Positions 33,455 to 40,650 of a stretch of 64,000 nucleotides of DNA are shown here, piece after piece. Numbering within the stretch: the stretch's first letter is position 1; each line of letters begins with the position of its first letter. The DNA lies in contig NZ_FNDS01000004.1 of NCBI RefSeq assembly GCF_900099785.1, positions 124,001 to 188,000 on the forward strand, given 5' to 3'. A program made the translations under genes and the position numbers. The notes under the pieces were generated by a model. It had not been told where the DNA came from, ran no database searches, and was given only the letters and a program-made list of their open reading frames with translations. The stretch is from Pseudomonas panipatensis. GTDB taxonomy: Bacteria > Pseudomonadota > Gammaproteobacteria > Pseudomonadales > Pseudomonadaceae.

Positions 33455-34426
33455 TCAGCGCGGACGCTCGAGCGGTTCGAGAATCTGGAAGGCCAGGTTG
33501 CCCTTGTGCGAACCCAGCTTGACCTTGAAGGAAGGCACGCCATTGGCGCGCAGGATCATGTGCTCCGGCATCTCCACCGGGATCACGTCGCCCGGCTGCA
33601 TGTGCAGGATGTCGCGCAGGCGCAGCTGGCGACGCACCACGGTGGCGTCCACCGGCACATTGACGTCGAGGATATCCTCGCGCAGCGCGTTGACCCAGCG
33701 CTCGTCCTGATCGTCGAGATCGGACTGGAAGCCGGCGTCGAGCATCTCGCGGATGGGCTCGATCATCGAGTACGGCAGAGTGATGTGCAGGTCGCCGCCG
33801 CCGCCGTCCAGCTCGATGTGGAACGTCGACACCACCACCACTTCGCTGGGGCTGACGATGTTGGCCATGGCCGGGTTCACTTCCGAGTTGACGTACTCGA
33901 AGGCGATCGGCATGACCGCGCTCCAGGCCTCGGCGAGGTCGACGAAGGCCTGCTCGATGACCATGCGCACCACGCGCAACTCGGTGGGGGTGAACTCACG
34001 GCCCTCGATCTTGGCGTGGCGGCCATCGCCGCCGAAGAAGTTGTCCACCAGCTTGAACACCAGCTTGGCGTCGAGGATGAACAGCGCGGTGCCGCGCAAC
34101 GGTTTCATCTTCACCAGGTTGAGGCTGGTCGGCACATACAGCGAATGCACGTATTCGCCGAACTTCATCACCTGCACGCCGCCCACGGCGACGTCGGCGG
34201 AGCGGCGCAGCAGGTTGAACATGCTGATGCGGGTGTAGCGGGCGAAGCGCTCGTTGATCATCTCCAGGGTCGGCATGCGGCCCCGGACGATGCGGTCCTG
34301 GCTGGTCAGGTCATAGGACTTGACCGCGCCGGGTTCGACCTCGGCTTCCGTCTCGACCAGGCCATCGTCCACGCCGTGCAGAAGCGCGTCGATTTCATCC
34401 TGGGAAAGCAGATCTTGCACGGCCAT
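33455..34426 (-). CDS. fliM: Flagellar motor switch protein FliM
   Basis: Links the switch to CheY-P. 323 residues: N-terminal CheY-binding peptide (DLLSQDEIDALLHGVD at 5-20), central CheC-like domain with GGDGR-type loop (FFGGDGRHAKIEGREFTPTE), and a C-terminal SpoA domain (LQPGDVIPVEMPEHMILRANG). It follows fliL by nine bases. Confidence 0.97.
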   Translation of the reverse strand: MAVQDLLSQDEIDALLHGVDDGLVETEAEVEPGAVKSYDLTSQDRIVRGRMPTLEMINERFARYTRISMFNLLRRSADVAVGGVQVMKFGEYVHSLYVPTSLNLVKMKPLRGTALFILDAKLVFKLVDNFFGGDGRHAKIEGREFTPTELRVVRMVIEQAFVDLAEAWSAVMPIAFEYVNSEVNPAMANIVSPSEVVVVSTFHIELDGGGGDLHITLPYSMIEPIREMLDAGFQSDLDDQDERWVNALREDILDVNVPVDATVVRRQLRLRDILHMQPGDVIPVEMPEHMILRANGVPSFKVKLGSHKGNLAFQILEPLERPR

Positions 34427-34435
34427 GCGCGTTAC

Positions 34436-34954
34436 CTACTGCAGTACGAAGTTGGTGAAAAGCACTTGTTCGACGGCCAACTGGCCGGTGGCCTTCTTCG
34501 CCAGCGCCTGGATGCTGGCGGTGGCCTGCTGGCGCAGCATTTCCTTGCCGACTGGCGTCACCAGCGAATCGAAATTCTGACTGGAAAACAGCATGACGAA
34601 CTGATTGCGGACCAACGGCATCTGCTCCTTGAGCGCATCCAGTTGCGCCTGGTCGCGGCCCATCAGGGCCACCGAAACCTGCAGGTAGCGCTGCCGCCCG
34701 CCCTGGTTGAAGTTGACCACGAAGGACGGCGCCAGCACTTCGTAGAGCGCCTCCTTCTTGCCCGGGTGCGCATCGGCTTCGGCCGGCGCGCTCTCCGCCG
34801 GCTTGGCGTTGCGGCTGAGGAAGAACCAGGTGCCGCCCACCGACAGCCCCACCGCCACCAGGAAGGCCACCGCCAGCAGGATGATGAGCTTCATTCGGCT
34901 CTTGCCGGAGCCACCCTCGGCGGGTGGAGAGGTCGTCTGATCGTTCTTTGCCAT
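34436..34954 (-). CDS. fliL: Flagellar basal-body-associated protein FliL
   Basis: Single-pass membrane protein supporting stator function, 172 residues from the ATG at 34954 (MAKNDQTTSPPAEGG). A membrane helix (MKLIILLAVAFLVAVGLSVG) is followed by a periplasmic domain (YEVLAPSFVVNFNQGGRQRYLQVSVALMGRD). First gene of the fliLMNOPQR-flhB operon, with an RpoN promoter about 50 bases upstream. The ORF opens earlier at 35008 but that start would lie at or before the promoter. Confidence 0.94.
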   Translation of the reverse strand: MAKNDQTTSPPAEGGSGKSRMKLIILLAVAFLVAVGLSVGGTWFFLSRNAKPAESAPAEADAHPGKKEALYEVLAPSFVVNFNQGGRQRYLQVSVALMGRDQAQLDALKEQMPLVRNQFVMLFSSQNFDSLVTPVGKEMLRQQATASIQALAKKATGQLAVEQVLFTNFVLQ

Positions 34955-35004
34955 GCCAAAAATCCGTCGCTTGAGCGGTCCGATGCCTGTCACCTGGAAC
35001 AGGA

Positions 35005-35019
35005 GCAAGGGCTGTGCCA
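35005..35019 (-). promoter_or_regulatory. Sigma-54 promoter of fliLMNOPQR-flhB
   Basis: Minus-strand TGGCAC-AGCCC-TTGC, a perfect match to the RpoN consensus TGGCAC-N5-TTGC. The start point should be near 34993, giving a leader of about 40 bases before the fliL ATG. Confidence 0.92.
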
Positions 35020-35099
35020 GCTCACAAATAGCTGACCGCCGCGGCGGATATTACAGACTGGCGGGAGGAAGTCACGGGGGAGAGCGAGAAAAGCTCGCG

Positions 35100-35129
35100 A
35101 TGAACGGCTCCCGGGCGGGAGCCGTTCAT
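35100..35129 (-). terminator. Terminator hairpin after fliK
   Basis: Perfect 13-bp stem (ATGAACGGCTCCC with GGGAGCCGTTCAT) around GGGC, 50 bases past the fliK stop. On the minus strand GAGCTTTTCTC follows. It separates fliK from the fliL operon promoter. Confidence 0.8.
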
Positions 35130-35178
35130 GCTCGCATCGGCGCAGGTCGAGCTGCGCTGGACCGGCGTCCGGCGGGGA

Positions 35179-36525
35179 TCAGGCGTAGTAGTCCACCATG
35201 CCCAGGCCGCCCACCTGCGGCCGGCTGCGGATTTCGCTGACACCGCTGATCAACGGCTCGTCGTCCGCAGCGTCGCGGCCAGTCGCCGCATTGCCGCCGC
35301 CACGCGCGTTGCCGCCCTGCTGCTGGCCCTGCCAGCCACGCGCCAGGGACTGGTCGGAGACGTTGACGTTGACCTGGTTCATGCCCTGCTGGCTGAACAT
35401 GTCGCGCAAGCGGTGCTGCTGGCTTTCCAGGGCCTCGCGCACGCCGGCGTTGGCGCTGGCGAAGGTCACCTGGGTCTGGTCGCTGGCCATGTGGATGCGC
35501 ACTTCCACGCGCCCCAGGTCGGCCGGCTCCATCTGGATATCCGCCGACTTCAGGTTCTGGCTGGACATCCACATCACCCGGTCGACCACCGCGTCGGTCC
35601 AGCCGCTCTGCTGCACGGACACCGGCTGGCCGGGCACCAGGGCGTTGACCGGACGGCTGGTGAGGCTCTGCTGGGTGCCATTGAGCGCCTGGGTCAGGGC
35701 TTCCAGTTTGTTGGCGAAGGCCTCATTGCGATTCTCGCTCTTGCTGTCGACGGCCTTCTCCGGCAACTGCTGGGCCAGCTCGGCGCTGGCCTGCAGGCTG
35801 GTGTCGAGCGCCTTGCCGTCGGCGCTCTGCAATTCCTGCCCGCTGCTCAGCCCGGCCAGCAGGCTCGCCATGTCGGTCTTGGCATGGCCATCGCCGAGCT
35901 TGTCGACCAGCTTGGCCGCCGTCGCGGTATCGGCTTGCCCCTGCGCCTGCCCTACCCCCTGCACCTGCGCCTGTAGTTGCAGTTGCAACGCTGGCGTGGC
36001 GTCCGGCGCGCCGGCGACCGAGAGCAGGTTCACCCCCTGGGCCTGGTTGAGCTTGAGCAAGTCGCCATCGCTCGCCGCCGCGCCCGGCTGGCTTTGCCCG
36101 GTCGCGGCGGGCGCCGTCGAGGCGCTGGCGGCGCTGGCCGGCAACGGGCTGCCGAGCCCCAAGGCCAACAAGGGATCGAGACTGTCGGCGGGCTTGTCGT
36201 CGGCGCTGGCCGGCTTGTCCTGCCCATCGGCCGGCAATGCCTTGCCGCCTTCGGCAACCTTTGGCTGGTCAGCGGCCGGCGGCGGCGCCGACGCGCTGTC
36301 CGTGGTGTCCTTGTCCTGCTGCGGCTTGCCCTTGTCGCGAGCCGGCTTGGCGCTGTTCGCCGGGCGCTCGGTGGAGGCCGGCCGGCTCTCCTGCGCATAC
36401 ACGTCGGCGAAGCTGGAACCCTTGTCGTTCGTGGCATTCGCCGAATCCTGCGCAGCCTTGGACGGGGTCGCCCTGGGGCTCGGCGCGGGGGTCGGCGACA
36501 ACAAAATATCCGGGGCGACAGCCAT
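35179..36525 (-). CDS. fliK: Flagellar hook-length control protein FliK
   Basis: Secreted ruler protein, 448 residues from the ATG at 36525 (MAVAPDILLSPTPAPS) with GGAGAG upstream. The N-terminal two-thirds are low-complexity, rich in Ala, Ser, Pro and Gln, as in pseudomonad FliK. The conserved C-terminal domain that contacts FlhB is at about residues 320-420 (ADIQMEPADLGRVEVRIHM, VTFASANAGVREALE, MFSQQGMNQVNVNVSDQS). It has its own RpoN promoter and its own terminator. Confidence 0.92.
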   Translation of the reverse strand: MAVAPDILLSPTPAPSPRATPSKAAQDSANATNDKGSSFADVYAQESRPASTERPANSAKPARDKGKPQQDKDTTDSASAPPPAADQPKVAEGGKALPADGQDKPASADDKPADSLDPLLALGLGSPLPASAASASTAPAATGQSQPGAAASDGDLLKLNQAQGVNLLSVAGAPDATPALQLQLQAQVQGVGQAQGQADTATAAKLVDKLGDGHAKTDMASLLAGLSSGQELQSADGKALDTSLQASAELAQQLPEKAVDSKSENRNEAFANKLEALTQALNGTQQSLTSRPVNALVPGQPVSVQQSGWTDAVVDRVMWMSSQNLKSADIQMEPADLGRVEVRIHMASDQTQVTFASANAGVREALESQQHRLRDMFSQQGMNQVNVNVSDQSLARGWQGQQQGGNARGGGNAATGRDAADDEPLISGVSEIRSRPQVGGLGMVDYYA

Positions 36526-36565
36526 CGGAACTCTCCGTTCGTATTGAGTAACCACTACGGAGATA

Positions 36566-36580
36566 GCAAGGGACGGGCCA
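36566..36580 (-). promoter_or_regulatory. Sigma-54 promoter of fliK
   Basis: Minus-strand TGGCCC-GTCCC-TTGC, one mismatch to the RpoN consensus with correct spacing. A leader of about 29 bases to the fliK ATG. Confidence 0.82.
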
Positions 36581-36594
36581 GTTTCCTCGACGAC

Positions 36595-36610
36595 CGCGGG
36601 AAAACCCGCG
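36595..36610 (-). terminator. Short hairpin after hptB
   Basis: CGCGGG-TTTT-CCCGCG on the minus strand, a 6-bp stem just downstream of the hptB stop and upstream of the fliK promoter. Weak, with no T-run following. Confidence 0.35.
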
Positions 36611-36617
36611 CGAGCCC

Positions 36618-36968
36618 CTAGCGACGCGGGTGGCGCTGCTGCTTGAGGAGAATGCGGACGATGGCGAATTCGCGCTCGACCTGCTCCACCAGCGCTTCCG
36701 CATGGGGTAGGTCGGTCTGGCGGGCGGATTCTTCGAGCTGCTTGCAGAGGCCGGCCAGGATCTGCGCGCCCATGTTGCCGCAACTGCCCTTGAAGCTGTG
36801 CGCGGCGTGGCGCAGTGCCTGGCTGTCGGCATTGGCGAGGGCCTCGCGCAAGCTGCGCAGGCGCTCCTCGGAGTCGCTGATGAAGGTCTCCAGCAACAGC
36901 GGATACTCCTCCGCCATCACATCGCGCAAGGCGTTCAACGCGGCATCGTCGAGATGCACCTCGGACAT
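36618..36968 (-). CDS. hptB: Histidine phosphotransfer protein HptB
   Basis: Hpt protein of 116 residues that passes phosphate from hybrid sensors (PA1611, ErcS', SagS in P. aeruginosa) to HsbR. The phosphorylated His is His57 in HAAHSFKGSCGNMGA. Compact four-helix-bundle pattern. It is last in the hsbA-hsbR-hptB order on this strand and sits directly before fliK. The pathway affects swarming, biofilm formation and FlgM/HsbA partner switching. Confidence 0.9.
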   Translation of the reverse strand: MSEVHLDDAALNALRDVMAEEYPLLLETFISDSEERLRSLREALANADSQALRHAAHSFKGSCGNMGAQILAGLCKQLEESARQTDLPHAEALVEQVEREFAIVRILLKQQRHPRR

Positions 36969-37020
36969 TCGCTCACTCCCTGGCCGCCCGGCGCCTGGGC
37001 CGGCGCGCGAGAACGGCGGA

Positions 37021-38721
37021 TTATGCCTGAGCGGACCAGAAAAACTCCACGGATACCGATTTGCCGTCCGCCGACCATTGGCAGCGGTCGGCGAGCTGCC
37101 GCACCAGGGTCAGGCCGCGCCCGCTGAAGCCGGGTCCCGGGCATTGCGCCTGGGCCTGCAGCACGGCGCCGACGTCGAAGCCGTCGCCGCTGTCCTCGAC
37201 CCGCAGCAACAGGCGCCCCCCGTCACCGTGGGGCGCCAGGTCGAGGTGGAAGCGCACGAAGCCATGGCTGAGGTTCTGCAGGCGCTCGCGGCGCTCGGCG
37301 TAATAGCGGGCGAAGCCCTCCGCGTCGCATTTCAGGCGGGAGTCCAGGCCCATCAGGCCATGCTCCAGGGCGTTGGAATAGAGTTCGGCCAAGACCGTGT
37401 AGAGCGCGCCGCCGCGCGGCCGCAGGTCATGCACTTCCATGAGCAGTTGGAGCAGGAAGGGCAAGGGATTGAAATGCCGCAGGGTCGGCGCGCGGAACTC
37501 GAAACTGCTCGACCAGTCCTGCGGGCCGTTCAAGCCGGCGTCGGAGAACGCCAGCGGCGGGCGTTGCAGGCTGGCATCCGGCACCAGGGCGATTTCCAGC
37601 ATGCTCAGGTCGTCCTGGGCCTCGCCACGGAAACGCGACAGCGTCGCCTGGATGTCGTCGAACAGCCGCGAACCGCCGGCATGCCGGGCGAAGACCTGGC
37701 GCAGACGCTGTTCGCCGAACATCTCGCCCTGGGTATTGCGCGCCTCCAGCACGCCGTCGGAGAAGAGCAGCACGCGGTCGCCGTCTTCCATGGGGAAAAC
37801 CTCGCAGCGCTCGTCGAAGGCGCTGGATTCGAGGATGCCCAGTGGCAGATGGCGCGACACCAGCGGCAGCAACGTGCCGTCGTGGCGGAACAGGTAGCCG
37901 TCCGGCAGGCCGCCATTCCACACCTCCAGCATGCCGCGCTGGAAGCTCAGGTTGAGCATGGTCGCGCAGCAGAACACCCCCAGCGGCAGGATGCGTTTCA
38001 GCTTGGCATTCATCTCGCGGAGGATGTCGGCGATCGGGTATCCCTTGGCGGTCATGCCGTAGAACACCTCGGCCAGCGGCATGGCGCCGATGGCCGCCGG
38101 CAGGCCGTGGCCGGTGAAGTCACCGAGCAGCACGTGCATGCCGCCGGATGGCTTGTAGGCGGCCAGCAGCAGGTCGCCGTTGAACAGCGCGAACGGCGAT
38201 TGCAGGTAACGGATGTTCGGCGCGTTGAGGCAGCCGGAATGCGCCACCTTGTCGAACACCGCCTTGGCCACCCGCTGTTCGTTGAGCAGGTGCTCGTTGT
38301 GCCGGGCGATCAGGTCGCGCTGTTCGAGGACCTCGCGCTGCAAATGGTGCAGGCGGCCCATGGCACGGATCTTGGCTTCGAGGATGACGCGGTTGTAGGG
38401 CTTGGAGAGAAAGTCGTCGCCGCCCGCCTCCAGGCTCTGCACCAGCGCCTCGGTCTCGCTCAGCGAGGTGAGGAAGATGATCGGCACCAGCTCCTCGCCG
38501 GCCAGGCTACGGATACGCCGCGCCGCCTCGAAGCCGTCCATCACCGGCATCAGTGCGTCCATCAGCACCAGTTGCGGACGCTCCTGGTCGAACAGGGCCA
38601 AGGCCTCCAGGCCATTGGCGGCGGTCAGCACCCGATGGCCCTGGCGGCTGACGATGGTCGAGAGCAACAGCCGGTCGGCAGCGTTGTCGTCGGCGATCAG
38701 CACCGTCAGGAAGTTCGCCAT
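37021..38721 (-). CDS. hsbR: Response regulator with PP2C phosphatase and anti-sigma kinase domains (HsbR)
   Basis: 566 residues from the ATG at 38721 (MANFLTVLIADDNAADRLLL). Receiver domain 1-120 with phospho-acceptor Asp55 (LVLMDALMPVMDG), SpoIIE-type PP2C phosphatase domain at about 180-380 (LLGDFTGHGLPAAIGAMPLAEV, DRVLLFSDGVLEARN), and a C-terminal HATPase/anti-sigma kinase domain (AELYSNALEHGLMGLD, EDSGDGFD). HsbR controls the phosphorylation state of HsbA. An in-frame extension upstream to 38910 lies in hsbA and is not used. Confidence 0.9.
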   Translation of the reverse strand: MANFLTVLIADDNAADRLLLSTIVSRQGHRVLTAANGLEALALFDQERPQLVLMDALMPVMDGFEAARRIRSLAGEELVPIIFLTSLSETEALVQSLEAGGDDFLSKPYNRVILEAKIRAMGRLHHLQREVLEQRDLIARHNEHLLNEQRVAKAVFDKVAHSGCLNAPNIRYLQSPFALFNGDLLLAAYKPSGGMHVLLGDFTGHGLPAAIGAMPLAEVFYGMTAKGYPIADILREMNAKLKRILPLGVFCCATMLNLSFQRGMLEVWNGGLPDGYLFRHDGTLLPLVSRHLPLGILESSAFDERCEVFPMEDGDRVLLFSDGVLEARNTQGEMFGEQRLRQVFARHAGGSRLFDDIQATLSRFRGEAQDDLSMLEIALVPDASLQRPPLAFSDAGLNGPQDWSSSFEFRAPTLRHFNPLPFLLQLLMEVHDLRPRGGALYTVLAELYSNALEHGLMGLDSRLKCDAEGFARYYAERRERLQNLSHGFVRFHLDLAPHGDGGRLLLRVEDSGDGFDVGAVLQAQAQCPGPGFSGRGLTLVRQLADRCQWSADGKSVSVEFFWSAQA

Positions 38722-38734
38722 GGCCGGTCGCGGC

Positions 38735-39040
38735 TCAGCTGATCTGGAAGAGTTGTTCGAAGTTGGAAATGGAAAGGATCTTGCGGACGTCCGGGCTGCA
38801 CTGCACCAGGCTGATCCGCGCCTGTTCGCCTCCGGCGTGGTCGCGCAACAGCAGCAACATGCCCAGCGCCGAGCTGTCCAGGTAGGTGGCGCCCTTGAGG
38901 TCGACCACATAGCGCTTGGGGGTGATGTCCTGGCGTTCGTAGGCGTTGCGGAATTCCTGGTGCGCGCCGAAATCGAAGCGGCCCTGGACGACGATGGTCA
39001 ACTCCTGCCCGTCGGCGGATGGAACGGAAGTGATGGCCAC
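38735..39040 (-). CDS. hsbA: STAS-domain anti-sigma factor antagonist HsbA
   Basis: 101 residues with the STAS signature YVVDLKGATYLDSSALGMLLLL; Ser56 is the residue equivalent to the phosphorylated serine of P. aeruginosa HsbA. In its unphosphorylated form HsbA binds FlgM and so frees FliA; when phosphorylated it turns to HsbD and c-di-GMP signalling. First gene of the hsbA-hsbR-hptB group, 13 bases before hsbR. Confidence 0.9.
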   Translation of the reverse strand: MAITSVPSADGQELTIVVQGRFDFGAHQEFRNAYERQDITPKRYVVDLKGATYLDSSALGMLLLLRDHAGGEQARISLVQCSPDVRKILSISNFEQLFQIS

Positions 39041-39147
39041 TGGATGTCTCCCTACTGATAGGACTGCGCGTCTGGGGAGGAAGATTTAGCAGCTTGTCCG
39101 CCGCCCAGCAACTTCGGCGGCAGGCGGACAGCGCTCGGCGCCGGCCG

Positions 39148-40146
39148 CTACAAGCGCTCGCGGTACTCGCCCGGCGTCACTCCGAACCAGCGGCGGAAGG
39201 CACGGAAGAAATTGCTCGGCTCGGAGAAGCCGAGCAGGTAGGCGATTTCCAGCAGGGTCATGTGCGGTGTCGCCAGGTACTGTTCGGCCAGTTCGCGGCG
39301 CGTGTCGTCGAGCAGTTGCTGGTAGCTGCTGCCTTCTTCCTGCAGGCGTCGCTGCAGGGTGCGCTCGGACAGGTGCAAGGCTTCGGCGACCGCCTCGCGC
39401 CGCGGTTCACCCTGCGGCAGCAAGCGGCACAGCACCTGGCGCGTCTGGTGGCTGAAGCGGCTGCTGGCGAAGCGCGCCAGGTAGTCGCCGGCGAAGCGAT
39501 CGTGCAGGCGCGCCAGTTCGGCATTGGCGGTGGGCAGCGCGGCGCTCATGTCGGCATGGGCGAAGAGCAACGCGCACTGCCCGTGGCCGAAGCTCAGCGG
39601 CGCCTCGAACAGCGCCTGGTAGGGCGTGGCATCCAGCGGCGGCTCGCCGGCCAGGCGCACCTCCAGCGGCTTCAGGTGGCGCCCGGTGATCCAGCGCACC
39701 AGGGCGATCAGGCTGGCCAGGGAACACTCGGCGCTCTGCCGCGGCGGCGGCAGGCGGTCGCCATGCACCTGCACGCTGAACAGACAGCCCTCGGGCAAGC
39801 GGCGGAAACTCAGGTCGGCGCCTTCGGCGATGATTCGCTGGTAGCGCTCCAGGCGCTCCAGTCCCTCGCCGAGGTTGCGGCTGGACATCAGCGCATACCC
39901 CAGCACGGGAAACGCCGGGGTGTGCACGCGGGCGATGTTCAGGGCGATGGCCGGATTGCCGCTGAGCGTCACCGCGCGCTGCCACAGGCGGCTCATGGCG
40001 TCCTGCGGGAAGCGCGCGTCGGGGTCGTCGAGGGCGCGGTAGTCCAGTCCCAGTTCGGCGAACAGGCTGCGACCGTCGAGGCCTTCCAGTTCGATGGCCT
40101 CGACCATTCCGCGCACCCAGCTCGACAGGGTTGTTCGCTCAGGCAT
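39148..40146 (-). CDS. AraC-family transcriptional regulator (Arabinose_bd N-domain)
   Basis: 332 residues. The N-terminal 200 residues are the Arabinose_bd-type domain common in Pseudomonas (LGLDYRALDDPDARFPQDAMSRLWQRAV, FPVLGYALMSSRNLGEGLERLERYQRI). The C-terminal HTH pair is AVAEALHLSERTLQRRLQEEGSSYQQLLDDTR and LLEIAYLLGFSEPSNFFRAFRRWFGVTPGEYR. No catabolic gene lies beside it, so its target cannot be told. Divergent from the DUF962 gene. Confidence 0.82.
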   Translation of the reverse strand: MPERTTLSSWVRGMVEAIELEGLDGRSLFAELGLDYRALDDPDARFPQDAMSRLWQRAVTLSGNPAIALNIARVHTPAFPVLGYALMSSRNLGEGLERLERYQRIIAEGADLSFRRLPEGCLFSVQVHGDRLPPPRQSAECSLASLIALVRWITGRHLKPLEVRLAGEPPLDATPYQALFEAPLSFGHGQCALLFAHADMSAALPTANAELARLHDRFAGDYLARFASSRFSHQTRQVLCRLLPQGEPRREAVAEALHLSERTLQRRLQEEGSSYQQLLDDTRRELAEQYLATPHMTLLEIAYLLGFSEPSNFFRAFRRWFGVTPGEYRERL

Positions 40147-40302
40147 ATCGCTTCTTCTTGTTCTGTGCGGTGGCGCCGGGACTGCAGGCGCAGGCCCGGC
40201 CGGGGAATGGCGGGGAAGGATACTAAACTGGCTGTGTATGTCATCTGCAAGCGGCCGGCCCGGAGCCTACACTGGGCCCCTCACAATGACAGGAGGTGCG
40301 CC

Positions 40303-40620
40303 ATGAGCACCCAGACCGCCGAGCGTTTCCACAGTTTCGCCGAGTTCTATCCCTTCTACCTGCAGGAACACAGCAACTCGACCTGCCGCCGCCTGCATTA
40401 CGCCGGCAGCCTGCTGGTGCTGGCGATCCTCGCCTATGCCCTGCTCAGCGGGCAACTGGCCTGGCTGCTGGCCCTGCCCTTCGCCGGCTACGGTTTCGCC
40501 TGGGTCGGGCACTTCGTCTTCGAAAAGAACCGCCCGGCCACCTTCAAGTACCCGCTGTGGTCGTTCATCGGCGACTGGGTGATGCTCAAGGATGCCTTCA
40601 CCGGGCGGATTCGCTTCTGA
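40303..40620 (+). CDS. DUF962 / Mpo1-like membrane protein
   Basis: 105 residues with a strong AGGAGG before the ATG. The pattern FAEFYPFYLQEHSNSTCRRLHYAG, then two or three hydrophobic helices, then GHFVFEKNRPATFKYPLWSF matches DUF962 proteins, to which yeast Mpo1 (an Fe-dependent alpha-oxidase of 2-hydroxy fatty acids) belongs. Conserved His in LQEHSN, LHYAG and GHFVFEKNRPA could bind iron. Single gene; bacterial function untested as far as I know. Confidence 0.82.
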   Translation: MSTQTAERFHSFAEFYPFYLQEHSNSTCRRLHYAGSLLVLAILAYALLSGQLAWLLALPFAGYGFAWVGHFVFEKNRPATFKYPLWSFIGDWVMLKDAFTGRIRF

Positions 40621-40625
40621 ATCCC

Positions 40626-40648
40626 GCGGGGTAGCGCAAGCGCCCCGC
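40626..40648. terminator. Bidirectional hairpin between DUF962 gene and lhr
   Basis: GCGGGG pairs with CCCCGC around an 11-base loop that can itself pair partly (GCGC/GCGC). It lies between two convergent stop codons. Confidence 0.45.
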
Positions 40649-40650
40649 CG

